Both the position numbers and the translations under genes were made by a program. A stretch of DNA of 64,000 nucleotides from positions 1,586,001 through 1,650,000 of the forward strand of contig NZ_CP123872.1 in NCBI RefSeq assembly GCF_031598375.1, given 5' to 3'. The stretch comes from Temperatibacter marinus. Its GTDB lineage: Bacteria > Pseudomonadota > Alphaproteobacteria > Sphingomonadales > Kordiimonadaceae. The notes below the pieces were generated by a model. The model was not told the DNA's origin, made no database searches, and worked only from the letters and a program-made list of their open reading frames with translations. Below, piece by piece: positions 8,269 to 16,871 of this stretch (within the stretch, counting starts at the first letter, position 1; each line of letters opens with the position of its first letter).

Positions 8269-9888
8269 ATGACCTCCTTTATAAAGACTGTAGAGCAAAA
8301 AATTTCTGGCTCAGGCATCTGGGTTGTACGCCTGGTACTGTTCTTCACAGGCATGCTATATGCTTTGGCCTTTGCGCCTTATGATTTCGCACCGGTCATT
8401 TTCATCACATTTCCACTCTTGTACATCTTTGTCTCTCATGCAGACACACCGCGGCTTGCTTTTGATCGAGGGTGGTGGTTCGGGTTTGGCTTTTTGCTTA
8501 TCGGGCTACATTGGATAGGGGATAGTTTTGCTAAGCAAGATCAATTTCCTGCGATACTGGCACCATTTGCTGTTATGTTGCTTGTTTCCATCCTTGCCTT
8601 TTATTATGGATTTATGGCGGCAGCCTTTCATAAATTATGCAAAAGACCATCGCACTCTCTCCACTCTTATTTAATGTTTGTTTGTATATGGATGATCTTT
8701 GAAGTTTTGAGAAGCAGTCTCTTTACAGGGTTTCCTTGGCATATAACGGCTTCCCTATGGGGGAATTGGTTGCCTATTGCTCAGTCTGTTTATTATATCT
8801 CGGTAATAGGATTAGGAGCCATAACTGTATTGGTTGCCCTGTTGCCGCTTATGATAGTTCAGTTGAATAAAGGCGATACGAAACAGAAGCGCCTAATCTC
8901 ACTATTGATCATGGTGATTACACTTTTATTTGGTAGCTTGGCCCAGCTGGGGCTTCATCGCTTAAAAACATCAGAGACCTCCTTTCATGTGGGGGTCAGC
9001 TTGCGCCTAGTACAAGCAAATATTCCGCAGCAGCTAAAATGGCGCAAACATCTTATAGACAATCATTTTTATAAACATACACAGTTATCAAGGCAGAAAA
9101 GTGAGAGCGGCAAGGCTGAAGGCATAACACTCTTGATTTGGCCGGAAACCGCAGTGCAGACAGAAAATTTCGATCGCATCAATTCATTGGAGCGTTACAG
9201 TGTCTCGCGACTGCTTGAACGTGGTTCTTTCGCTGTTACAGGGGTGCCGCGTGTCGATGTGAAAGATGGCATTGTCCACTATTATAATAGCATGATGGTT
9301 ATCGACAAAGAGGGGAAACTTTATGCACGATATGATAAAAGTCATCTTGTCCCTTTTGGAGAATATATTCCCTTTCCAGACTTTCTCAGTGCAATTGGTT
9401 TAGGCAGCATGACAGGGGGGTATTTCACCCCGGGGGACGGGCCGAAAATCATTTCTTTACCAAACATTCCGCCTTTCTCGCCCTTGATTTGTTATGAGAT
9501 CATTTTCCCGGGAGCAACCACAAAAGTACCTAGTGAGGGGCGCCCTCGCGCTGAATGGTTGTTGAATATTACCAATGATGCATGGTTCAGTGCGGGTGAG
9601 GCTCATCAGCACTTAACATTGTCTCGAATGCGTGCCATCGAAGAAGGTTTGCCAGTGGTCCGTTCCGCTAACACAGGCATTAGTGCCGTGATAGATCCTT
9701 ACGGTCGGAGTATTCGTGAAATTCCTTTGAATATCGCCGCTGTTATGGATGTGCCCCTGCCTAAAGCAATTCCTCAATCCGGCTATACTAGTCAGATGAA
9801 ATTGATTCTTGCCTTATGCCTGTTACTCATTCTCCCTTTGTTTGCGATTATAACGTTAGTTACCTCGAGACTAAATGCTAATAAGTAG
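8269..9888 (+). CDS. lnt: apolipoprotein N-acyltransferase Lnt
   Basis: Inner-membrane enzyme (539 aa) that adds the third acyl chain to the N-terminal cysteine of lipoproteins. Several membrane segments precede a periplasmic nitrilase-like domain. The catalytic triad is visible as Glu293 (WPETAVQTEN), Lys357 (YDKSHLVPFGEYIPF) and Cys408 (ICYEIIFPG). A last membrane helix lies near residues 510-530. Its presence fits the lipobox-bearing aminopeptidase encoded just downstream. It follows corC after 81 nt, the usual alphaproteobacterial order. Confidence 0.96.
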   Translation: MTSFIKTVEQKISGSGIWVVRLVLFFTGMLYALAFAPYDFAPVIFITFPLLYIFVSHADTPRLAFDRGWWFGFGFLLIGLHWIGDSFAKQDQFPAILAPFAVMLLVSILAFYYGFMAAAFHKLCKRPSHSLHSYLMFVCIWMIFEVLRSSLFTGFPWHITASLWGNWLPIAQSVYYISVIGLGAITVLVALLPLMIVQLNKGDTKQKRLISLLIMVITLLFGSLAQLGLHRLKTSETSFHVGVSLRLVQANIPQQLKWRKHLIDNHFYKHTQLSRQKSESGKAEGITLLIWPETAVQTENFDRINSLERYSVSRLLERGSFAVTGVPRVDVKDGIVHYYNSMMVIDKEGKLYARYDKSHLVPFGEYIPFPDFLSAIGLGSMTGGYFTPGDGPKIISLPNIPPFSPLICYEIIFPGATTKVPSEGRPRAEWLLNITNDAWFSAGEAHQHLTLSRMRAIEEGLPVVRSANTGISAVIDPYGRSIREIPLNIAAVMDVPLPKAIPQSGYTSQMKLILALCLLLILPLFAIITLVTSRLNANK

Positions 9889-10021
9889 GTATTCTACGTC
9901 ATCTGGTTGAATTATGGGTGTGTTTCGTGTGAATATGTCACTTATTACTTGCATTTTTTTCAGAGACGTTCTTCAATATGCATAGTCATGGGGTATGTCA
10001 GTTTATTTTTTGGGAAGTGTT

Positions 10022-10453
10022 ATGCCAGATCCTATCGATGTTCATGTAGGCGGAAGAGTTCGAATGCAGCGAACATTAAAAGGTTATACTCAGCAAGGAT
10101 TGGGTGAGGTTGTTGGGCTAACCTTCCAGCAAATCCAAAAATATGAACGGGGAACTAATCGCATTGGATCCAGCCGTTTGTTTAGGATTGCACGCGCTCT
10201 TGAAACACCGATTGGATTCTTTTTCGATGATATGCCGCAAGAGATTTGTGGTTATGGCAAAAAGGGTATGGCTGAGCACGCAGCGGATTTTGAAATTGAT
10301 CGCACTGTTCTTAGAAGAGCGACACTTGAATTCGTCAGGGCCTATTATCAAATTAGCGATGATAATGTGCGTGATCATTTTAGAATGCTTATTCTTGCAA
10401 TCTCTAAGAGTGAGATTGAATTTGGTGGCCACGACGAGGATGACGCACCTTAA
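10022..10453 (+). CDS. helix-turn-helix transcriptional regulator (SinR/XRE type)
   Basis: Short XRE-family regulator (143 aa). The HTH spans about residues 15-65 (GGRVRMQRTLKGYTQQGLGEVVGLTFQQIQKYERGTNRIGSSRLFRIA), followed by FFFDDMP. This conserved alphaproteobacterial protein usually lies between lnt and metK. The ATG at 10022 is chosen over an in-frame ATG at 9995 because ttgggaag precedes it and family members start with a short acidic or polar stretch. The target genes are unknown. Its TAA (10451-10453) shares the palindrome TTAA with the stop of the convergent aminopeptidase gene. Confidence 0.9.
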   Translation: MPDPIDVHVGGRVRMQRTLKGYTQQGLGEVVGLTFQQIQKYERGTNRIGSSRLFRIARALETPIGFFFDDMPQEICGYGKKGMAEHAADFEIDRTVLRRATLEFVRAYYQISDDNVRDHFRMLILAISKSEIEFGGHDEDDAP

Positions 10454-12921
10454 TTCTCTTTAGATTTCGTCTTTTTTTCCGCCAAAATAGATTTCTTGAT
10501 TTTAACCTTCCTGCGCACAAGGTCTGTAGGTTGAAGAATTTTCAACCTCAATTGGGCATTATATTGTCGCCGTTCTTGTAAAAACCTTCTGATGGTTTTC
10601 TCAACTTTTGAACTGCTATGATACTTTAGTGTATTTTGGATGAAACGCGTGGGAAAGAAAATGCTCCCCGTAAGCTGAATGTCGCGCATGAGCAGTAAAC
10701 TTGACAAAATTAATTTTTCGGCTTCTTCGCGTCTTAGTGGATGGTGTAGATAGGAAATGCCAGATAATACCCAACGTTCAGTGTAGCGATTTTCAAGATA
10801 CTGCAAGTTATAAAACCATTGCAAGCGCTCCCGCTTGCTTGAAGATAATGTGGGGCGTAAATAATCAAACCGACTTAGGCGATCTTTATTTTTGATTCGA
10901 CTTCTCTGAGTATCAAGATAGGCAGATGCACGCGCAGGCTGTTTGATGGCAAGGATAGCTGTAAGGGCAATTAAGTCATCTTCAGAGAGACGTAATCCAG
11001 GAACAGTCAGATCCTTCTCCCATAATCGTGTTAGTCGCTTAAGCCCTCTCTCTGTCATGGCAATGGATTGATAGGCGCGGAAGAAAATACCTTTGAGAGA
11101 GCGATCCGGTGTATGGACCATATGCGTCCATAGAGTTTCCTCTAGAAAGGCGCCTTTAGCATGTCTTTGCCGCTCTCCTAGAAAGCCCCAAAATAGTGTC
11201 TCAATCTGTTTGACAGCCTCGGTGATCAGAAGGGTGTTTTTTTCCTGTTCGAGAATGTAAACTGAAGCATTTAATAGATCTAGGGGTCTGACAAGGGGGT
11301 TATTCTCCAACATTTGTTCATAAAGGTTAATGAAAAGAGTGCCTTTTTCTATATCAGAATAGTGTCCCCAATTATCATATAGCGACTCTATGTTTGCTGG
11401 AAAAAGACCATAACCTAGATTGTCATCAATCTTCTGTGGCCATATTCGTCCTTGGCTTTTGCTGTCATATTGCTGCAGAGTTTGAGCGTTGTTTTTATAT
11501 GACGGACGTCCCGCACTATTCACCCAGACATCGGACCAGCTTTTAACGTCAATATCAGTATAACGATCAAAAATCTCAATAAGCTGTGGCCATGTGGCAT
11601 TTTTATTTGCAAAAGTCTTCAAGTAATCTTGAATCCCTTTTTGAAAATTATCTTTACCAAGTAAAAGTTCTAATTGGCGCATCATGATGGGTGCTTTTTT
11701 GTAGATAATCGCCCCATACAAAGAGCCTGCTTCATTTAAATTCTCTAGATTTTGATAAATAGAATTTGCGCCGATCGTGCGATCAACCGCATAGGCATCT
11801 GGGTAATGATCAAGGAAGAAGTTTAAATTGTGGTCTACGTCAGGAAAGCTGGGATTGATGATTTTCGCTGCCATGAAATTAGCATAAACTTCCTTGGTCC
11901 AGACATCATCAAACCAGTTCATAGTGACAAGATTTCCAAACCACATATGGGCTACTTCGTGACTTATGAGAGAGGCCCTAGATAAAAGGGCGGCTTGAGA
12001 TGGATTTTCAGGTAAAAATAATGATGCGTCCCGGTATTGGATTGCCCCAGTATGTTCCATACCGCCAAAAGGAAAGCCAGGAAGGACAGCAAATCCAAAT
12101 TTCATAAAGGGGTACTTAATTCCAGTATATTCTTCTAACCAATCTATAGCCTGTGCGTGCAAAGTAAAAAGGGCATCAATATTCCTATCTACTTTCGCAG
12201 TGTCGCTTTCTCTGTGGAGCAGAGTCATCAGGCGACCCTTAATTGTTTTCTCAATAGTATGAAATTTTCCAGCAACAAAAGAAAATAAGTAGCTGCTCAT
12301 CAAATCCGACTCTTCAAATTGAATTATCTTACTCTTATCTGTTGACTCGATCTTTAGAATTGGCGCGGCTGACAAGGCAGTCCACTCTTTGGGCATGCTG
12401 AGGGTGAGTGTATATCTTGCCTTTAGATTTGGTTGGTCAAAAATAGGGAAAGCAGTTCGCGCGCGATCGGGGACAAAGAGGGTATATAAAAATTCAGAAT
12501 TTCTATTCAGAGCAGACTCGCCAACAAGGTGACGAATTTCAATAACATTTTCACCTAGGGTGAGGGCTTCTTTCTGGATTATGAGGTGTTCTTTCTCATG
12601 TTGAACGGGATGACGTGTTCCGTTCACGCTCAGGAAAAGCAGCTGAGAAGATCGCTCTTGAAAATCAATTTGCAAATCCTGCGATACGGCAGTTAAGTTG
12701 ACATTTATCACTGTGGTTGCGGAAATATCTTGCTCATATGAAGCAGGGATCGAGACAGAAATTGTATAACGAAGATCAGTAATGACCGATTTTCTGTGGG
12801 CCATTAAATCTGCTGAGACGCCCTCTTTGACTTTAATGAAAGCGCGACCTTCACCATCGATTTTAGGCATTGATGTGCATGCCGACAAACAGAGCACAAA
12901 GATAATAAGGATGAACCGCAT
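10450..12921 (-). CDS. M1 family zinc aminopeptidase, predicted lipoprotein
   Basis: Predicted outer- or periplasm-facing lipoprotein aminopeptidase (823 aa). The signal MRFILIIFVLCLSAC ends in a lipobox with Cys15. The zinc site is His321-Glu322-X2-His325-X18-Glu344 (HEVAHMWFGN to TKE). The substrate-binding GAMEN motif appears as GGMEH at residues 286-290, a variant that keeps the key Glu. The start at 12921 is preferred over 12939 because gggaga lies at good spacing before it and the lipoprotein signal begins there. The gene is inverted relative to its neighbours and sits where alphaproteobacteria normally carry metK. It probably clips N-terminal residues from peptides in the periplasm and may serve peptide nutrition, like the S9 peptidase near 59 kb. 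Confidence 0.9.
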   Translation of the reverse strand: MRFILIIFVLCLSACTSMPKIDGEGRAFIKVKEGVSADLMAHRKSVITDLRYTISVSIPASYEQDISATTVINVNLTAVSQDLQIDFQERSSQLLFLSVNGTRHPVQHEKEHLIIQKEALTLGENVIEIRHLVGESALNRNSEFLYTLFVPDRARTAFPIFDQPNLKARYTLTLSMPKEWTALSAAPILKIESTDKSKIIQFEESDLMSSYLFSFVAGKFHTIEKTIKGRLMTLLHRESDTAKVDRNIDALFTLHAQAIDWLEEYTGIKYPFMKFGFAVLPGFPFGGMEHTGAIQYRDASLFLPENPSQAALLSRASLISHEVAHMWFGNLVTMNWFDDVWTKEVYANFMAAKIINPSFPDVDHNLNFFLDHYPDAYAVDRTIGANSIYQNLENLNEAGSLYGAIIYKKAPIMMRQLELLLGKDNFQKGIQDYLKTFANKNATWPQLIEIFDRYTDIDVKSWSDVWVNSAGRPSYKNNAQTLQQYDSKSQGRIWPQKIDDNLGYGLFPANIESLYDNWGHYSDIEKGTLFINLYEQMLENNPLVRPLDLLNASVYILEQEKNTLLITEAVKQIETLFWGFLGERQRHAKGAFLEETLWTHMVHTPDRSLKGIFFRAYQSIAMTERGLKRLTRLWEKDLTVPGLRLSEDDLIALTAILAIKQPARASAYLDTQRSRIKNKDRLSRFDYLRPTLSSSKRERLQWFYNLQYLENRYTERWVLSGISYLHHPLRREEAEKLILSSLLLMRDIQLTGSIFFPTRFIQNTLKYHSSSKVEKTIRRFLQERRQYNAQLRLKILQPTDLVRRKVKIKKSILAEKKTKSKEN

Positions 12922-13031
12922 ATAATTTCTCCCATACACATAGAGCTATAGTTATGTGATGCTCTTTCAATGGGGTCAACTGAAGAAATTAATCACTGGA
13001 TTTGACTCACAGAATTCGATAAAGAGAGCCC

Positions 13032-13754
13032 ATGACTGATGACCGTAAACAAAAAAGTGACTTTCAACGACCTGAGCAACGATTTTTTGGGCGTCGAAAA
13101 GGTAATAAACTATCTTCCCGTAAACAAGAGTTGATGGAAACTCTTTTGCCGCGCCTAATGGTACCCCTTGATGAAGATGCGGAAGGCAATCTTGACGCCT
13201 TCAGTCTTTTTCCAGAAGGCATTAAAAAAATATGGTTTGAAATTGGCTTTGGTAAGGGTGAGCATATGTCTTGGCAGGCCCGTCATAATCCGGATGTGGG
13301 GTTGATTGGCTGTGAACCTTTTTTAAATGGGGTTGCTGGCTTGCTGACCGATATTGAAGAGCAAGACTTAAAAAATATTCGGATTTATAGCGATGATGCT
13401 CGTCATGTTATGAAAGCGTTGCCAGATGAAAGTGTGGACCGCCTCTTTCTCTTGCAGCCAGATCCTTGGCCGAAAGCCAGGCATGCTCGTAGACGATTCG
13501 TCAATTCTTATAATTTAGACGAGATCTCACGCATTTTAGTTTGTGGGGCTGAATTTAGGATTAGCACGGATCATCCCATCTACAGAGAGTGGGTGAATAT
13601 TCAAATGAGCGAGCGACCAGATTTCGAATGGACAGCTGAAGGCCCCCAAGATTGGCAAAACCGCCCGGCGGACTGGCCTGAAACACGTTATGTTCGTAAA
13701 GCCCTTGAAGGACAAGCGACCTATTTCATCTTTAAACGGCGCCCTAGAAAGTGA
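13032..13754 (+). CDS. trmB: tRNA (guanine-N7-)-methyltransferase TrmB
   Basis: SAM-dependent methyltransferase (240 aa) making m7G46 in tRNA variable loops. Motif I is EIGFGKGEHMSWQA near residues 73-86. The RNA-binding/catalytic signature LLQPDPWPKARHARRRFVN is complete, and RISTDHPIYREW follows. The N-terminal 35 residues are basic and polar. It is divergent from the aminopeptidase gene across a 110-nt gap. A weak inverted repeat (GGATC/GATCC) follows the stop, without a T-run. Confidence 0.95.
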   Translation: MTDDRKQKSDFQRPEQRFFGRRKGNKLSSRKQELMETLLPRLMVPLDEDAEGNLDAFSLFPEGIKKIWFEIGFGKGEHMSWQARHNPDVGLIGCEPFLNGVAGLLTDIEEQDLKNIRIYSDDARHVMKALPDESVDRLFLLQPDPWPKARHARRRFVNSYNLDEISRILVCGAEFRISTDHPIYREWVNIQMSERPDFEWTAEGPQDWQNRPADWPETRYVRKALEGQATYFIFKRRPRK

Positions 13755-13889
13755 TGAAGAGGGGGATCCGTTATACTGGAACAGATCCTCTGCAGGCTTT
13801 CTCAGACCAAAGAGGGTAGAATCTTCTTGTCAAAGCGGTTCCAATCTTATATAGAAGCTCCAGTTCTCCTGAAAAACTAAGCTTCATGG

Positions 13890-13936
13890 AGTGGGCCTGA
13901 CGGTCCACCTTTTGGTGCTGGACTAAAAACTTAGTC
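13890..13936 (+). promoter_or_regulatory. hairpins in the rimP-nusA leader
   Basis: Two consecutive inverted repeats precede rimP. GTGGGCC/GGTCCAC lies around TGAC (about 13891-13908, one G-T pair) and GACTAA/TTAGTC around AAAC (13921-13936). Neither has a T-run, so they look like leader structure rather than terminators. The rimP-nusA-infB operon is autoregulated through its leader in E. coli; a similar role here is only inference. Confidence 0.35.
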
Positions 13937-13975
13937 ATTCATTTTCAGGTGTTGAGAAAAAAGAAAGGCAATGGC

Positions 13976-14494
13976 GTGAGCGATCCAGCCATAACAGTAA
14001 CCGAGATTATCGAAACTGCCGTTAAAGAATTAGGCTTTGAATTGGTGCGTGTCACATATGGTGGCGGCAGAAAGCCTACTCTACAGATTATGGCAGAACG
14101 CGAAGACGGCACAATGTCAGTTGATGATTGTGCCAAGCTATCACGGGAAGTTTCAGCCATTCTTGATGTGGAAGACCCTCTGGATGGAGAGTATCTTCTT
14201 GAGGTGAGTTCGCCTGGTATCGATCGACCTTTAACGCGCCCGAAAGATTTTTCGCGCTGGGTAGGGTTCGATGCAAAAGTAGAGTTGTTAGAGGCTGTGG
14301 ATGGTCGACGTCGGTTTAGAGGGAAAATCCTCTCAGCTGATGATGTGATTACAACGCTTGAAGTAGCCGATCTAAAAGAGATAGTAGAAATTTCCTATGG
14401 CGAGATTTCTAAAGCAAAACTAATTCTTACCGACGAACTGATTGATGCAGTTCAAAACGGTCTGGTTGGTCCTGGGGGGCGAAGCGACATATAG
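13976..14494 (+). CDS. rimP: ribosome maturation factor RimP
   Basis: 30S subunit assembly factor of about 172 aa. Recognisable blocks are LGFELVRVTYGGGRKPTLQIMAE, the DDCAKLSREVSAILDVEDPL segment and YLLEVSSPGIDRPLTRPKDF, followed by the C-terminal SH3-like domain. I prefer the GTG at 13976, which has aaagaaagg seven bases upstream and gives the usual family N-terminus. A GTG at 13949 in the same frame adds nine basic residues and cannot be excluded. It heads the nusA-infB operon. Confidence 0.92.
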   Translation: MSDPAITVTEIIETAVKELGFELVRVTYGGGRKPTLQIMAEREDGTMSVDDCAKLSREVSAILDVEDPLDGEYLLEVSSPGIDRPLTRPKDFSRWVGFDAKVELLEAVDGRRRFRGKILSADDVITTLEVADLKEIVEISYGEISKAKLILTDELIDAVQNGLVGPGGRSDI

Positions 14495-14556
14495 TCACTT
14501 CTTCATACGGACTTATAAGTGCAGGGTGAAAAGCTGTACGCAACAATGGAGTAAAT

Positions 14557-16197
14557 ATGATGGCTACTGCTGTCAGTGCAAACCGCTTAGAATTACTACA
14601 GATCGCAGATGCTGTAGCACGTGAGAAATCAATTGATCGGGATATCGTTCTTGAGGCGATGGAAGAGGCTATTCAAAAAGCTGCACGTTCGCGCTATGGC
14701 GTTGAAAATGAAATTCGTGCTCAGATTGATAAGAAGACTGGTGATATTCGCTTGTTCCGTGTCATCCAAGTTGTGGAAGAAGTTGAAGAGCCTGCAACGC
14801 AGATTTCACTCGAAGAGGCTCGCTTAGACAAGGAAGATGCTGAGATTGGCGACTTCTTGGCGTCACCATTGCCGCCAATGGATTTTGGACGAATTGCAGC
14901 GCAAACAGCGAAGCAAGTGATTGTACAAAAAGTCCGTGATGCAGAGCGAGAGCGTCAGTACAATGAATTCAAAGACAAGGTCGGTGAGGTTATTACGGGC
15001 GTTGTGAAGCGGGTTGAGTACGGTAATGTGATTGTTGATCTAGGCCGTGCAGAAGCTGTAATGCGTCGTGATCAAGTGATCCCGCGTGAGCATATTAGAA
15101 ATAACGAACGCATCCGCGGCATCATCTATGATGTGCGCCGCGAAAATCGCGGCCCACAAATTTTCATGAGCCGCACAAAGCCTGACTATATGGCAGCCCT
15201 TTTTGCTCAAGAAGTACCTGAGATTTATGACAATGTGATTGAAATTCTTTCTGTTGCTCGTGATCCAGGCTCGCGTGCAAAAATAGCTGTGAATGCAAAT
15301 GATGCATCTATTGATCCTGTGGGAGCCTGTGTGGGGATGCGTGGATCTCGTGTTCAGGCCGTTGTTAACGAGCTTCAAGGTGAGAAGATTGATATCATTC
15401 AGTGGAATCCAGATGTTGCGTCCTTTATTGTGAACGCACTAGCGCCTGCTATCGTGACCAAAGTGGTAATGGATGAAGAGCGGAACCGTGTAGAAGTGGT
15501 TGTGCCTGACGACAATCTATCTCTTGCGATTGGTCGTCGCGGTCAGAATGTGCGTCTTGCATCGCAGCTTACGGGCTGGACAATCGATATCATGACAGAG
15601 GCTCAAGAATCTGAGCGTCGTCAAGAAGAGTTTATGGCTATGTCTAATCGCTTCATTGAAGCTTTGGATGTTGATGATACATTGGCGCATCTACTTGTTG
15701 CTGAAGGCTTCACCGAAGTTGAGGAAGTTGCTTACGTTGCAGCGGAAGAGCTCTTGGGTGTTGAAGGCTTTGAAGAAGAGCTAGTCTCTGAGCTTCAGCG
15801 CCGGGCTACGGATTACCTTGAGCGCGCAAACCGTGAAGCTGACGATAAGCGTCGCGAGCTTGGTGTCTCTGACGAGTTATTGGATGTAGAAGGATTAAAT
15901 CCTCGCATGCTGGTGGCCTTGGGTGAAGAAGAGGTGAAAACTCTTGAGGATTTTGCTTACTGTGCCGCTGATGAGCTCACAAGTAAGGAAGATGGAATTC
16001 TCCGCAGCTTTAGTCTCAGTGAAGAAGATGCGAGTCAGATGATTATGTCTGCTCGTATGGCTTTGGGCTGGTTGGATGAAGCTGACCTTGCTGAAGGTGA
16101 TGCCACTAAAGAAGGTGGTGATGCTGAAGGCGAAGAGGCTGTCGAGGCTGAAACTGCGACGGAAGAGGCTGCTGAAGAGGCTGTCTCGAAAGAGTAG
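14557..16197 (+). CDS. nusA: transcription termination/antitermination factor NusA
   Basis: RNA polymerase-associated factor of 546 aa. An N-terminal RNAP-binding domain is followed by an S1 domain (GEVITGVVKRVEYGNVIVDLG, around residues 142-162), two KH domains (SRAKIAVNAND and NNLSLAIGRRGQNVRLASQLTGW regions) and two C-terminal helix-hairpin acidic repeats. The last 40 residues are almost only Ala, Glu, Gly and Asp, a low-complexity acidic tail. Two adjacent ATGs follow a ggag site; the first is used here. It is followed by the ylxR-like gene after 11 nt. Confidence 0.97.
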   Translation: MMATAVSANRLELLQIADAVAREKSIDRDIVLEAMEEAIQKAARSRYGVENEIRAQIDKKTGDIRLFRVIQVVEEVEEPATQISLEEARLDKEDAEIGDFLASPLPPMDFGRIAAQTAKQVIVQKVRDAERERQYNEFKDKVGEVITGVVKRVEYGNVIVDLGRAEAVMRRDQVIPREHIRNNERIRGIIYDVRRENRGPQIFMSRTKPDYMAALFAQEVPEIYDNVIEILSVARDPGSRAKIAVNANDASIDPVGACVGMRGSRVQAVVNELQGEKIDIIQWNPDVASFIVNALAPAIVTKVVMDEERNRVEVVVPDDNLSLAIGRRGQNVRLASQLTGWTIDIMTEAQESERRQEEFMAMSNRFIEALDVDDTLAHLLVAEGFTEVEEVAYVAAEELLGVEGFEEELVSELQRRATDYLERANREADDKRRELGVSDELLDVEGLNPRMLVALGEEEVKTLEDFAYCAADELTSKEDGILRSFSLSEEDASQMIMSARMALGWLDEADLAEGDATKEGGDAEGEEAVEAETATEEAAEEAVSKE

Positions 16198-16208
16198 GAA
16201 GTTAGTTA

Positions 16209-16838
16209 GTGAAAGAGAAACGGGATAAATCCCCAGAGAGAAAGTGTATCTTATCTGGGGACGTGATGGACAAGGATTTAATGATCCGATTTGTTCTGTC
16301 TCCTGAAAATCTTTTAACGCCTGACCTTGCGGCAAAACTCCCAGGAAGAGGGGTTTGGATAAAGACAGATCGCTCCCTCATCGAGGAAGCGATTGACAAA
16401 AAAACAATACTAAAGGCGGTTGCACGGTCCCTAAAGACCCAAGTAACCCCCCAGATGCTTCCAGAGGCACTGCTCGTTCTTTTGGAAAATCTTCTTAAAA
16501 AGAGGGTGCTGGATCGTCTTGGTATAGAACAAAGGGCGGGTCATGTTGTGACAGGCTTTGATAAAATCAAAGCAGCGCTCGGTAAGAAAAGTAAGCCAGT
16601 TTATCTGTTTCAGGCAAATGATGCAGGAGAAGATGGGCGGAAAAAGATTAAGTTCAGTGTGCAAGGGTACACTGATACGCCAGTAGCAGAGTGTGATATA
16701 TTTACACGTGACGATTTGTCCTCTGCGCTGGGAAGAGATAATGCAGTGCATGTTCTTTTGCTAAAAGGGGCAGCACTTGGTAAACTAGAAGCGGATTTGA
16801 GCCGTTTGAATGGAATCGCAGGATTGGTGGAAGAGTAA
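16209..16838 (+). CDS. RNA-binding protein, YlxR (DUF448) plus L7Ae-like domain
   Basis: Protein of 209 aa encoded between nusA and infB, as in many alphaproteobacteria. The N-terminal YlxR domain shows RKCILSGDVMDKDLMIRFVLSPE and LPGRGVWI. The C-terminal half (from about residue 95) resembles the L7Ae/L30e RNA-binding fold by position and composition, with RAGHVVTGFDKIKAAL. Its exact role is not established; YlxR in Bacillus is nucleoid or regulator linked. The start is a GTG with weak ribosome-binding sequence, so coupling to nusA is likely. Confidence 0.88.
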   Translation: MKEKRDKSPERKCILSGDVMDKDLMIRFVLSPENLLTPDLAAKLPGRGVWIKTDRSLIEEAIDKKTILKAVARSLKTQVTPQMLPEALLVLLENLLKKRVLDRLGIEQRAGHVVTGFDKIKAALGKKSKPVYLFQANDAGEDGRKKIKFSVQGYTDTPVAECDIFTRDDLSSALGRDNAVHVLLLKGAALGKLEADLSRLNGIAGLVEE

Positions 16839-16871
16839 CGACCCCGCTTGCTGAAGGAAAAAGAGTATACT

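Noticed and set aside
10450..12960. Insertion sequence or transposon around the M1 aminopeptidase gene
   Set aside because: I found no transposase, direct repeats or inverted ends flanking it by eye.
13755..13948. tRNA gene upstream of rimP (as metY in E. coli)
   Set aside because: No cloverleaf or TTCGANNC-type T-loop consensus could be found; only simple hairpins are present.
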